A program made the translations under genes and the position numbers. Positions 23,150-32,439 of a stretch of 43,336 bases of DNA are shown here, piece after piece. Source of the DNA: Candidatus Stahliibacteriota bacterium (GTDB taxonomy: Bacteria > Hydrothermota > Tepidihabitantia > SM23-42); the NCBI GenBank assembly GCA_030602565.1, contig JAUVZL010000017.1, positions 1-43,336 of the forward strand. The letters are read 5' to 3'. Numbering within the stretch: the stretch's first letter is position 1; every line of letters begins with the position of its first letter. The notes beneath the pieces were generated by a model, which made no database searches, was not told where the DNA came from, and worked only from the letters and a program-made list of their open reading frames with translations.

Positions 23150-23330
23150 TTTGGGTACTTCAGGCGGTATAAGACAATGATTCCTGAGTCATTAATACGA
23201 CTATCAGGACAACAGGGTATCAGGAAATGGTTATCAGAACACCAGGATATCAGTAAAAAATTATAACCTGATTTCCTGATCACCGGATATTCTTCCTCCT
23301 GGTAACCTGATAATCTGATATCCTTAATAG
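23150..23330. repeat. Degenerate word array (ATCAGG/CCTGAT) between hdrC and hdrB
   Basis: On the plus strand the left part reads CTATCAGGACAACAGGGTAT, CAGGAAATGGTTATCAG and ACACCAGGATATCAG. After an AT-rich centre (about 23253-23265) the words are inverted: CCTGATTTCCTGATCACCGG, CTGGTAACCTGATAATCTG. The array could fold into a long imperfect hairpin within the operon transcript. A 73-codon frame crosses it but encodes only the repeated word, so I do not call a gene. Confidence 0.6.
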
Positions 23331-23801
23331 TCACTCCAATATTTCCTTCAATTCATCAATCGGTATTGTTCTTAATTCAGGAAGCCCTAATTGCTCTCTT
23401 TTTCTGTTCACCGCTGAAGAAAATATTACACTCATCCCAGTCTTGGCAATATTTTCCGAAAGTTTTGTAAGATTAGCCGGTGCTGTCTGCTTTTCTACCG
23501 CCATATTTTTAAGGGCAACAATCACTTCAATAGGACGTACATCCTGCGGACATCGTTCATAACATGAATAACAATTTGTGCAGAGCCATATCGGTGAATC
23601 CTTCCCAAGCAGCTCTTCCTCCATACCCAATAAGGCCTTTAGCAGTATCTTACGAGGGTTGAATTCTTTTGCAAACCGGGCAGCCGGACATATTGCAACG
23701 CAGGCACTGCATTGGTAGCAGTAGTTATGATGTTTACCACCAGATACCTTATTCAGCTTATCGCGGAATCGGTAATTTACGACAATTTTATCTTTCGCCA
23801 T
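23331..23801 (-). CDS. hdrC: HdrC-like iron-sulfur subunit
   Basis: This 156-aa electron-transfer subunit carries two 4Fe-4S ferredoxin motifs: CYQCSACVAICPAAR and CTNCYSCYERCPQDVRP, separated by about 40 residues as in HdrC. It should pass electrons from HdrA to HdrB. The start is set at ATG 23801, one base after the TGA of the upstream gene (TGAAATG), indicating translational coupling. A TTG at 23813 would only add four residues and overlap the upstream stop. The ribosome site is weak (GGCGG), consistent with coupling. The C-terminal ~55 residues are helical and without cysteines. Confidence 0.9.
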   Translation of the reverse strand: MAKDKIVVNYRFRDKLNKVSGGKHHNYCYQCSACVAICPAARFAKEFNPRKILLKALLGMEEELLGKDSPIWLCTNCYSCYERCPQDVRPIEVIVALKNMAVEKQTAPANLTKLSENIAKTGMSVIFSSAVNRKREQLGLPELRTIPIDELKEILE

Positions 23802-23802
23802 T

Positions 23803-24945
23803 TCAACCGCCAATCAATGCATCCGCAATAAGTGTAACTAATTGGATGGTTTCAATCTTCACATCTTTACCCACTTTTTCATCTTTCATCGCACAATTAA
23901 AATGAATTTCACATTTCGGACAGGAGAGAACCAGCATATCTGCAGCTGTCTGTTTTGCCTCTTTTAAACGTGCAAGTTGAATACTCTTGGAATACGTAGA
24001 ACAATTCATCCAGGCGCTTACCCCGCAGCATATTGCACTCTTTCTATTCCTTACCATCTCAGCAAGCTTCAATTCCGGCACTGCGCTAATTACTTTTCTT
24101 GGTTCCTCATATATGCCAAGATGCCTACCGAGTCTGCAAGGATCCTGAAAGGTAACAACTTTGTCCATTTCTTTTAGTTTTAATTGCTCATTACCAAGTG
24201 CCTCAGCTAAAAGCTCGGTAATATGCTGAACCTCAAAATTACATTCAAAATATTTTGGATAGTCAATTTTGAATGTTCGGTAACCTTCAGGACATGAGAA
24301 GATTACTTTTTTCGCACCTGATCTTTTAATTTCATTGATATTATGTTCGGCCAGTTTCTTGAAATTTTCCAAATCACCACCCCATAGCAGGTCATGTCCA
24401 CAGCAACGTTCCTGGGGTAGTACTACCGGAGTAATCCCGAGATGATTGAGGATCTTGACGCTGGCTTTTGCAGCCTTTAAAGTATTAACTTCTATATCAC
24501 TGAAAAGAACATCAAAATAGGGCAAACAGCCGACAAAATAGAGCGTCTCACCTGATTGTGTAGTTTTCAAATCATTATCAATCCAAGCCATGCGCTTTTG
24601 TTGTAGATCCGGCGTGGTCATAATGCGCATCAATGACTGTGCCGCACCACCGTGTGAACAGATCGCTTCTTCACCGATTTTCTGTGCTTCTAAACGGATC
24701 GCCAGAGTCATATTAACATAATCTATGTCAGCTGGACAGCGTTCATCACAAAGTTTACATGTCAAACAAGCCCAGATATTCTTGTCTTTTAATAACTCAA
24801 GCTGACCACTGCGAATCGCTTTATTAACTAATAGCCGTGGCGAATAGCCATGGTTGAAACGAGAAACTGGGCATGAGCCAGTGCATTTACCGCATTCGAG
24901 ACAAAGATATGCTCTAGATTCTTTTATCGCCTTCTTAATACTCAT
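23803..24945 (-). CDS. HdrC-HdrB fusion (HdrD/GlpC-like Fe-S protein)
   Basis: A 380-aa protein joining an HdrC-like part and an HdrB-like part, as in HdrD, GlpC and related (Fe-S)-binding reductase subunits. Residues about 12-85 hold two ferredoxin motifs (CLECGKCTGSCPVSRF and CLTCKLCDERCPADI). The rest holds two CCG modules: FVGCLPYF..ERCCGHDLLWGG..FSCPEGY, and TFQDPCRLGRHLG..AICCGVSAWMNC..LSCPKCEIHF. The first CCG module has a single Cys in its final motif (SCPEG instead of CPxC), so one of the two non-cubane clusters may be altered. Its ATG overlaps the mvhD stop (ATGA). It gives the operon a second, independent HdrBC-type catalytic unit beside hdrC/hdrB. Confidence 0.88.
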   Translation of the reverse strand: MSIKKAIKESRAYLCLECGKCTGSCPVSRFNHGYSPRLLVNKAIRSGQLELLKDKNIWACLTCKLCDERCPADIDYVNMTLAIRLEAQKIGEEAICSHGGAAQSLMRIMTTPDLQQKRMAWIDNDLKTTQSGETLYFVGCLPYFDVLFSDIEVNTLKAAKASVKILNHLGITPVVLPQERCCGHDLLWGGDLENFKKLAEHNINEIKRSGAKKVIFSCPEGYRTFKIDYPKYFECNFEVQHITELLAEALGNEQLKLKEMDKVVTFQDPCRLGRHLGIYEEPRKVISAVPELKLAEMVRNRKSAICCGVSAWMNCSTYSKSIQLARLKEAKQTAADMLVLSCPKCEIHFNCAMKDEKVGKDVKIETIQLVTLIADALIGG

Positions 24946-25406
24946 TTTATATCCTCGGTTATCTGATATTTGTCACCAGTCATCTGTTTCTTAATCGGTG
25001 AAGGCCCAAGTTTTTTTATCGTCGCGGTAAATTCTTGCGCAACCTTCGCAAATTTCGTAGCTTCAGCTGATGAAATCCAATCGAGCATCAGTCTATCTTT
25101 TTCAATTCCAATCATCTCAGTCAGCTGCTCAGTAATTTTGTGTACATCGGCCGCTTTCCGAGCACCAAACATATAATGGCAGTCTTCAAAATGACAAGTG
25201 GCTACCAGCACGCCATCGGCACCTAATTCGAATGCCTTTAAGACAAGAGATGGTGTCACCCGTCCGCCGCACATTACTCGTATTATTCGTATATTTGTTG
25301 GATATTGAAGGCGTGAAACACCCGCACCATCTGCTGCTGGATAAGAACACCAATTACAACAGAATGCGACTATCTTCGGTTCAAATTTCGCTTTCTGCGA
25401 ATTCAT
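24942..25406 (-). CDS. mvhD: MvhD-like delta subunit
   Basis: A 154-aa protein with the [2Fe-2S] MvhD domain: AFCCNWCSYPAADGAGVSRL, RVMCGGRVTPSLVLKAFELG, VATCHFEDCHYMFGA and LDWISSAEATKFAKV. In methanogens MvhD links a hydrogenase or formate dehydrogenase to HdrA. Here no hydrogenase genes are in the window, so the electron source is probably NAD(P)H, through the GltD-like part of HdrA2, or ferredoxin. It lies 27 bp after hdrA2 and overlaps the next gene (ATGA). The spacer before it contains GTTAAAA words and no clear ribosome site. The last ~20 residues (QMTGDKYQITEDIK) look like translated repeat words. Confidence 0.9.
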   Translation of the reverse strand: MNSQKAKFEPKIVAFCCNWCSYPAADGAGVSRLQYPTNIRIIRVMCGGRVTPSLVLKAFELGADGVLVATCHFEDCHYMFGARKAADVHKITEQLTEMIGIEKDRLMLDWISSAEATKFAKVAQEFTATIKKLGPSPIKKQMTGDKYQITEDIK

Positions 25407-25440
25407 AATTTAACTTTTTAACCTTTTAACCATCTAATTA
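25407..25440. repeat. Short GTTAAAA word array
   Basis: On the minus strand the spacer before mvhD reads GGTTAAAAGGTTAAAAAGTT followed by AAATT: three loose copies of GTTAAAA. It replaces the ribosome site expected in this position and is the shortest of the word arrays in the window. Confidence 0.4.
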
Positions 25441-28400
25441 AACAACGCTTCCAGTTGAGCTTCAATTTGTTCGCTTTTAAAGTGTTTAAGATCAATCGCA
25501 CCAGTTGGACAGGCAGGAACACAGGTACCACACCCTTTACATAATGCTTCATTGACCTGGGCGATAAAAATACCTTTTTCTTTCTCAATAAGTTCAATTG
25601 CATGGAATTCGCAGACCTCTGCACACCGACCACAACCCCGGCAATAAATCTCATCAACCATCGATGTTATCGGTGCCAGACTTATTTTATCACGGCTCAG
25701 CAGTGCCGAAACCTTAGATGCTACAGCTGATGCCTGAGATATCGAATCACCAATATCTTGGGGGAATTGACAACAGCCACATAAGAAAACACCTTCAACT
25801 GTAGTCTCCACCGGACCAAATTTTGAATGACGTTCCAAGAAGAATTTATCTGGACCCCTTGGTACTTTTAATAACTCAGAAAGGCGCAGTGAATCCTCGG
25901 CAGGAACCATACCTACGGAAAGCACAATGAGGTCGATTGGTACACTGATCTCAGCATTGAGGTCTACCGATGAAACCGTTATCTGGTTAGCCATATCAGT
26001 ACCGGAAATCTCCGGCTCCTCCTCATACGGTAAAAAGAGCACACCTAATTCCCGTGCTTTCCGATACATCCGTTCGGCACCCTTCGAATAAACCCTGACG
26101 CCGCGGTTCAATATCGCGACATCGATGCCTTTTTCTTCAAGATAAATGGCTTCTTTTATAGCGGCCTGACAACAATATCGAGAACATCCTGGATTACCAG
26201 CATCACCTCTCGACCCAACGCACTGGACAAAGGCGACTGACTTGATATCTTTAATATCACCGGTCAGGATCTTTTCTTCCAATTCCATATTGGTTATCAC
26301 ATTCTTGTATCGACTATAACCATATCTTTCCGCTGGGTCGTAAAGACTTGCGCCCGTAGCTAAAACAACAGCGCCCACCGTAAATTCGCTTTCTTTTCCT
26401 TTAATGCTCAGCTTTACTTGAAAGTTCCCAACGTAGCCAGTAACATCTACCAGTTCTGCAGAAGTTAAAAATTCACCGCCTGCTTTGGTAAATTCATCGA
26501 TCAATTTATTGACGATGTCTTTGCCCGGTTTGAAACTTGGATAGATACTCGATAAATTACGGACCAAACCACCGGGAGCCTCATTCTTCTCAATGATCTT
26601 GACCTTAAAGCCACGCAAGAGAAGATCGAGCCCACACCTTAACCCGGTTATGCCAGCACCGATTATAGCAACATCCCGGTTAACTGACAGTTCTTTCAAA
26701 TAAAGCGGTTTGAGTTCCCTGACACGCGCGACCGACATTTTTACCAATTCCTTTGCCTTGGCAGTTGCTTTTTCAGGTTCTTTCTGGTGCACCCACGAAC
26801 ATTGATTTCTTATATTCGCAATATCAAAAAGGTAAGGATTGAGACCGATCATGGTCAACGAATCCTGAAAACTCGGTTCATGTGTTTTAGGCGTACATGC
26901 AGCGACCACGACTCTATTGAGTTTGTGTTCGGCGATACGCTCCTGCAGCCTACGCTGGTCAGTTTCCGAACAGGCAAATGTATAGTCTTCCGTAAAAACA
27001 ACACCCGGTAAGGTCTTGGCATATTCAACTACTGACGGTACATCAACTACTCTAGATATATTCGGTCCACAATGGCAGACAAAAACACCGACTCTTGGTG
27101 GTCCGGAAATATCGACTTGTTCGATATCTGGCTTTTCAATCTCCAGTTCATGCCCTTTGAGAAAAAGTGATGCTTTAACCGCCGCTCCGCTAGCTTCAGC
27201 GATTGAATCAGTAATATCTTTTGGACCGGTAGCACATCCACACACCAATATACCATCTTTTGTGGATTCCAGAGGTTTAATTGCTGGCTCTGCATTCTTG
27301 AAAAAGCCATCTTGGTCAGTTTCAATACCAAGCACATCGGCCAGGTCCTGGCAACCCTTGGGCGGAATTAAAGCTGAAGACAAACAAACAGCATCAAGAA
27401 CCATCTCCGACGAGTACCCCTGGTCGTCCTCATAATGAATGATCAAATCACCATTTTCATCTTCAATGACCTTGGACGGCTTTCCTTTAATATATTTCAC
27501 GCCTTTTTCTATTGAACGATTATAGAATTCTTCAAAACCCTTGCCAAACGCCCTTATATCAATATAGAATACAGTAATTTCAATATCTGGATAGTGTTCT
27601 TTCAATACCAGACTATCCTTTATCGTATTCATACAGCATATGCGACTACAATAATTGATATCCCGTCGCATATTACGCGAACCAACACATTGAATAAATG
27701 CAAAACGAATGGGTCCTTTTCTCTCTTTGTTGAGAAGAAGTTCACCATTAGTTGGGCCATCTTCACTTAATATTCTTTCCAGCTCAAAAGATGTATAGAT
27801 ATTTTTAAAACGTTTATAACCATATTCGCTCGCTTCTTTAGGATCGAGATAATCAATACCGGTTGTCACAACGATCGAGCCAACATCAAGATCGATAAAT
27901 TCATCTTCCATATCGTGAACAATCGCTTGAGGCTCACAGGCTTTTACACACTCCAAGCACTCCGCACACCCTGCACAGCTGAGACAACGGTCAGCTTCTT
28001 TTTTTGCTTGTTCAGCAGAAAATCCCAGCGCAACTTCATCAAAACTCTTTTTGGACTTCTCCAGATCAAGGACTGGCATTTTTTCCCGAGCGGTTGTCTC
28101 GACACCATCCGGGATATCGATATCCTCATCTGCAACGCGCACCGGCTTTTTCTCTCTTCCTTCTTTAAGATCAACTCCTCTGATGAATCTATCCATTGAT
28201 TCAGCAGCTTCTTTCCCCGCTGCAATTGCTTCAATTACGGTTGCTGGTCCGGTCACAACATCACCACCAGCAAAAACGCCAGCAATATTTGTTTGCAGTG
28301 TATCTGGGTCGACTTTGAATGTTCCCCAGCGTGTTAACTCAAATTGATTTTCCTTGTTTAGAAATGAAACATCGGCAGCTTGACCAATTGCCATAATAAC

Positions 28401-29837
28401 CATATCGAGATCTATGGTGAATTCAGAACCTTCAATTGGTACCGGTCTTCTTCTTCCCGAGGCATCAGGTTCACCAAGTTGCATCTTTACACACTCTATC
28501 CCGGTAACCTTGCCATCTTCACCAAAAACCTTGGTTGGCGCCGCCAAGAAATGGATTTTAATCCCTTCTTTTTCAGCTTCCAGCACTTCTTCTTCATTAG
28601 CCGGCATCTCTCGCTGTGAACGCCGATATACAATAAAAACTTCTTCTGCACCCAGACGCAAAGCAGTACGGGCAGCATCAACCGCGGAATTCCCACCGCC
28701 AATCACAGCAACTTTTTTACCAACCGTGGTCTTATGGTTCATAATCGCTTTTTTAAGAAACTCGACACAGAATTCCACCCCCTGTAAATCCTCACCTTCG
28801 ATCCCCATGGATTTTTCCTTCGCAGCGCCTACGCCAAGGAAGATTGCCTTAAAATCTTGATTGAAGATATCCTTAATTCCGAAATCTCTACCAAGCGCAA
28901 TGCCGGTTTTAATCTCAACACCCCAGCTTTTTATATAATCTAAATCGCGTTTAAGAAATTTTTCAGGTAACCTGAATCTGGGTATTGCCCAGTATAGGAG
29001 TCCTCCAGGATGATCAGTGGCTTCATAGACGGTTGGACAGTACCCTTGTTTGGTAAGGAAATAGGCAGCTGACAAGCCAGCAGGTCCGGCACCAATAATG
29101 GCGACTTTTTCTTTGGTTAACTGTGGTTTGGATATCGGTTCTTTCCCCTCTGGTTCCTGATCAGCTATGAACCGTTTGAGCTGTGCAATCGCTAGCGGTT
29201 CATCCACATCTTTACGTTTGCATTCTGATTCACAAGGATGAGTACATACCCTGCCACAAACAGACGGAAATGGATTATCTTTCCTTTCTAGCTCTAATGC
29301 TTCCTGTAATTTACCTTGAGATATAAGAGCAACATAGCCCTGCGCATTGACGCCAGCCGGGCAGGCAAAACGACATGGTGGCCACCCTTTTTTTTCAATA
29401 ATGAATTTATTGGGAACCGCCTGAGGGTATTGACGATAAATCGCTTCTCGTTTTGACAAGTTCAGTTGAAAATCATCCTCGAGTTTGACCGGACAAACTG
29501 AAGGACATTCACCACAGCCAGTACACTTATCCCAGTCAACATAAGTGGATTTGTGTTTAATTTTCACTTTAAAATTTGGAGCTTCCCCGTCGACTTGAAC
29601 AACTTCGCTGTTTGTGAACATTTCAATGTTCGGATGTCGACCGACATCCATTAGCCGAGGACCGAGGATTCAACCAGTGCAATCCATCGAGGTGAAGATC
29701 TTATGGATTTGTGAAGTCCGACCGCCAAGACATGGACCACGCTCAATAAGATAAACCTTAAAACCAGCATGTGCCAGATCTAAAGCGGATTGGATACCAG
29801 CCACCCCTCCACCGATTACTAATGCTCCTTTTTGCAT
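25434..29837 (-). CDS. hdrA2: Giant HdrA/GltD-like/HdrA fusion, selenoprotein (in-frame TGA)
   Basis: A 1467-aa flavoprotein built of three parts. Residues 1-~155 are the HdrA FAD start (GALVIGGGVAGIQSALD) with an in-frame TGA at 29670-29672, codon 56, read as TSMDCTG-Sec-ILGPRLMDVGRHPNI. Residues ~155-565 are inserted GltD-like sequence, as in glutamate synthase beta/NfnB: CPAGVNAQGYV, CGRVCTHPCESECKR, AIIGAGPAGLSAAYFL and VIGGGNSAVDAARTALRLGA, i.e. FAD- and NAD(P)H-binding sites. The HdrA part resumes to about 900. From about 915 a second HdrA module follows (FVCHCGPNISR, AIIGAGITGLRCGLDLLL) without the Sec site, ending in two ferredoxin motifs (CRGCGRCAEVC, CKGCGTCVPACP). The start is ATG 29837, after GGAG with 5 nt spacing. 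It should let the complex use NAD(P)H together with ferredoxin. Starting at MDVGRHPN would lose the first FAD site. Confidence 0.93.
29632..29649 (-). promoter_or_regulatory. Putative SECIS hairpin for hdrA2
   Basis: The same 18-nt hairpin as in hdrA1 (GGATGTC-GGTC-GACATCC), beginning 20 nt after the in-frame TGA. Between the TGA and the hairpin the two genes differ at several bases, yet the hairpin bases, including all wobble positions of DVGRHP, are unchanged. Confidence 0.8.
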
Positions 29838-29862
29838 TAATGCTCCAGATGATCTAATACTT

Positions 29863-30423
29863 TCATTTCTGTGGGTCCTTTTGTTTTTTTAGAAGTTCAA
29901 GACCAAAATTATAGCCGTGTTCAAATGCTTTCATGTTTAAATCTATCGCTTTCTCAGGCACTGAGTCAGGAATTGCTTTTTTCATCGCCTCATAACTCAC
30001 AACATCAGTAATGGCTGTAAAAAATCCAAGTATCACAACATTGGCGACAATTTTCTTGCCAAGCTGTTCAGCAAAACGGGTCGCGGGGATCGCGAAAGTT
30101 TTTATATTACCATGGGGCGATTTGGGTTCCACAAGGTCCTCATCGAATATCAACAATCCATCATCACCCAATTCGGCTTCAAATTTATCATAACCTGCCT
30201 GCGACATGGCAACAAGAATATCGGCAACCGTGATATATGGATAAAGCACCTTACTATCAGACACGACCAATTGGGAGCTGCATGCACCACCCCTTGCCTC
30301 GGGGCCAAAGGACTGACTCATCGTTCCATGTTTATTATCATATATCGAGGCGGCTTTTCCTACAATTATCCCGGATCTAATAATTCCTTGACCACCATAA
30401 CCGGCGAATCTAATTTCCGCCAT
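29863..30423 (-). CDS. korC: 2-oxoacid:ferredoxin oxidoreductase gamma subunit
   Basis: A 186-aa gamma subunit of the KOR/POR family, which completes the alpha-beta core in CoA-dependent oxidative decarboxylation of 2-oxoacids. Family motifs are RFAGYGGQGIIRSGIIVGKAA, shown here up to GKA, then SQSFGPEARGGACSSQLVVS, and VANVVILGFFTAI. The ATG overlaps the end of korB2 by 14 bp and is preceded by AGGAGG at 5 nt. One gamma subunit serves two alpha/beta pairs in this operon. 2-Oxoglutarate is the likely substrate on sequence style (separate A, B, C and D genes), but 2-oxoisovalerate or another 2-oxoacid is not excluded. Confidence 0.92.
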   Translation of the reverse strand: MAEIRFAGYGGQGIIRSGIIVGKAASIYDNKHGTMSQSFGPEARGGACSSQLVVSDSKVLYPYITVADILVAMSQAGYDKFEAELGDDGLLIFDEDLVEPKSPHGNIKTFAIPATRFAEQLGKKIVANVVILGFFTAITDVVSYEAMKKAIPDSVPEKAIDLNMKAFEHGYNFGLELLKKQKDPQK

Positions 30424-31201
30424 CAGAACCTCCTGACTTCTTCTTTTCTGTCTGGGTCACTCCATAGGGGGTGAATTTCTCACCGATTGTTTTACCGAGC
30501 TGGACATTATATACATCGATAAATGTTGGTCTTTTCTTATCCGTAAACCGGCCTACAATGATCTTATCTTCTGGAGTAATCCCAACTTCTCTTGGGTTCG
30601 TATCATTTTTTATTATGGAATTATCAAAATAAAATTTAAGTAAATTCTCATCAATATCATCAATATCTGTATAATAATTAGGACCTGGCGCGATGATTTC
30701 TATCACCGCCAATCCTGGCTTTGTTATAGCTTCAGCGATTGAAGCAGCAAGTTCCTCAGCATGCAAAGCTGTCCACCGTGCAGTATATACCGCACCACAT
30801 GAGTTTCCAAGATGCGGAAAATTAAATGGTTCCTCAAAGGTTGAATATGGTGAAAATTTATTAGCTGTGGAAGGAGCAGTTTTGCCGTCAATTTTTTTAT
30901 AGATAAAATTGTTTACACATATTACCAAAAGCTCCATATTCCTTCTTACGCCATGTACAAAATGATTCCCTCCGAGCGTCATCAAATCACCAGTAACCGG
31001 CATTACTCTCAAGTCTGGATTACCCAATTTTAATCCGGTGCCAAACGGTATTGCACGACCTCTAGCAGTATGGAAATAATCAACCCCAAGCTTTTCTATT
31101 ACCTCTGGACTAAATGGGATATCTGAAGGAATACTGATTCTTTTGCGCTCGATCCCTGATGTCTCTATGCCCTTATTAAATATGCTTGTTATTAAATTCA
31201 T
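30410..31201 (-). CDS. korB: Degenerate KorB paralogue (KorB2), likely inactive TPP site
   Basis: This 263-aa protein is homologous to the KorB1 beta subunit over most of its length (FHTARGRAIPFGTGLKLGNP, GGNHFVHGVRRNMELLVICV, YTARWTALHAEELAASI). It lacks the N-terminal WCPTCG region, so it has no CxxC for the 4Fe-4S cluster, and the SGIGC motif is replaced by SDIPF. In the TPP/Mg motif, KorB1 SGDGDLIAIGGNHF corresponds to PVTGDLMTLGGNHF, so the first Gly and Asp of GDGD are lost; MTGGQ is KKIDGK. It starts at ATG 31201, overlapping the korA2 stop, so nothing was cut off by a missed upstream start. The open frame and operon position argue for a retained structural partner rather than decay. 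Confidence 0.88.
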   Translation of the reverse strand: MNLITSIFNKGIETSGIERKRISIPSDIPFSPEVIEKLGVDYFHTARGRAIPFGTGLKLGNPDLRVMPVTGDLMTLGGNHFVHGVRRNMELLVICVNNFIYKKIDGKTAPSTANKFSPYSTFEEPFNFPHLGNSCGAVYTARWTALHAEELAASIAEAITKPGLAVIEIIAPGPNYYTDIDDIDENLLKFYFDNSIIKNDTNPREVGITPEDKIIVGRFTDKKRPTFIDVYNVQLGKTIGEKFTPYGVTQTEKKKSGGSDGGN

Positions 31202-32439
31202 TCCTTTAATTTAAAACCTCCCTCAAACACCAATTTCTCGAGTCTTGTTTTGAATTCAACGACACCTTCAATCTGTTTGTCAGTTTTAGCAGCGTACTCG
31301 ATCGCATCTGCAATATCTGCTGGGTTATGAACACCTGCACCACCATGGGGAACAAGGACGATATTTGATTGACCATGAACGCATCTCGCAACATCAAATA
31401 CGACTTGTCCATAATTTATTTCTGGAACTACAAAAGCCTTGGTTTTTTTAGCTAGCTCAGCTATTTTCTCATCCGGGAATGGCCATACAGTAACAAGCCT
31501 AAGCGCACCAACCTTTATTCCTCTTTGCCTGGCTATTTCAACACCCTTCACCGCAACCCGTGATGATATTCCATAAGACACAACCACAATATCAGCGTCT
31601 TCTGTGTTCTCTTCTTTTAATTCAATAATCTTGTCTTTATTGAGCCTTATCTTATCAACCAATCGCTTAACATACTTCATACTATATTCTTCATTACTTA
31701 CAGGGTGACCTTTTTCATCATGAAGAAGCCCTGTAATATACAGTTTAAATCCATCACCCGCTTTTGCCATTTTCGGAACAAGGTCGGGATCTGGTTTAAA
31801 TGGCAAATATTGTTCGGGTGGGCCAGTATAAAATCTCCGTGGTTCAATATCGATCTTGTCTGCTTCAGGTATTACTACTTTCTCGGTCATGTGACCAACA
31901 CATTCATCAGACATTATCATGACCGGACAGCGATATTTCTCTGCCAGATTAAATGCTCTGATCGTATAATCAAACATTTCTTGGGGTGATTCTGGCGCAA
32001 AGGCAATGAGCTCATAATCACCATGCGAACCCCACCGTGACTGCATCATATCTGCTTGTCCTGTTTTGGTCGGAACTCCTGTAGAAGGTCCGCCCCGCTG
32101 GATATTCAGCAGTACAAAAGGTGTTTCCAACATCGCACCATATCCAATCGTTTCCATCATGAGAGAATACCCAGGACCAGATGTAATAGTCATCGACTTA
32201 ATACCAGACCAGACTGCACCAACCACGGCTGATATCGAACCTAATTCATCTTCCATTTGAATAAACATAGCTCCTACTTGTGGGCCCCAACGGCAAAATG
32301 CCTCAAATGCCTCGGTCGATGGAGTAATTGGATAACCAGCTATAAACCTACATCCTGCTGCCATTGCACCGTAACCTGAAGCAACATCGCCATCTATATA
32401 ATAAACACCAGTAAGCACATGTTTTGGATTAGCCTTCAC
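31198..32439 (-). CDS. korA: KorA2, canonical 2-oxoacid:ferredoxin oxidoreductase alpha subunit
   Basis: A 413-aa alpha subunit with the conserved motifs intact: GCRFIAGYPITPSTEAFE (substrate-binding YPITPS), MFIQMEDELGSISAVVGA, TSGPGYSLMMETIGYG, IQRGGPSTGVPTKTGQ, RWGSHGDYE and SPQEMFDYTIRAFNLAEKY. The C-terminal ~120 residues form the transketolase C-like domain. The start is GTG 32439, with AGGAG 6 nt upstream, overlapping the korB1 stop by 11 bp; a longer frame up to 32571 would overlap korB1 by 143 bp and lacks homology. Its own downstream beta partner (KorB2) is degenerate, so it probably works with KorB1. Confidence 0.92.
   Translation of the reverse strand: MKANPKHVLTGVYYIDGDVASGYGAMAAGCRFIAGYPITPSTEAFEAFCRWGPQVGAMFIQMEDELGSISAVVGAVWSGIKSMTITSGPGYSLMMETIGYGAMLETPFVLLNIQRGGPSTGVPTKTGQADMMQSRWGSHGDYELIAFAPESPQEMFDYTIRAFNLAEKYRCPVMIMSDECVGHMTEKVVIPEADKIDIEPRRFYTGPPEQYLPFKPDPDLVPKMAKAGDGFKLYITGLLHDEKGHPVSNEEYSMKYVKRLVDKIRLNKDKIIELKEENTEDADIVVVSYGISSRVAVKGVEIARQRGIKVGALRLVTVWPFPDEKIAELAKKTKAFVVPEINYGQVVFDVARCVHGQSNIVLVPHGGAGVHNPADIADAIEYAAKTDKQIEGVVEFKTRLEKLVFEGGFKLKE

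Noticed and set aside
23113-23334. 73-codon frame between hdrC and hdrB
   Set aside because: It overlaps both neighbours neatly, but its product only translates the ATCAGG word array, and it starts with GTG without a ribosome site.
24942-25406. MvhD as evidence for a hydrogenase operon
   Set aside because: No MvhA or MvhG type genes with NiFe-ligand CxxC motifs are in the window.
30410-31201. korB2 truncated by a wrong start
   Set aside because: The upstream sequence is korA2 in another frame and contains no WCPTCG-like codons in the korB2 frame; the missing N-terminus is real.
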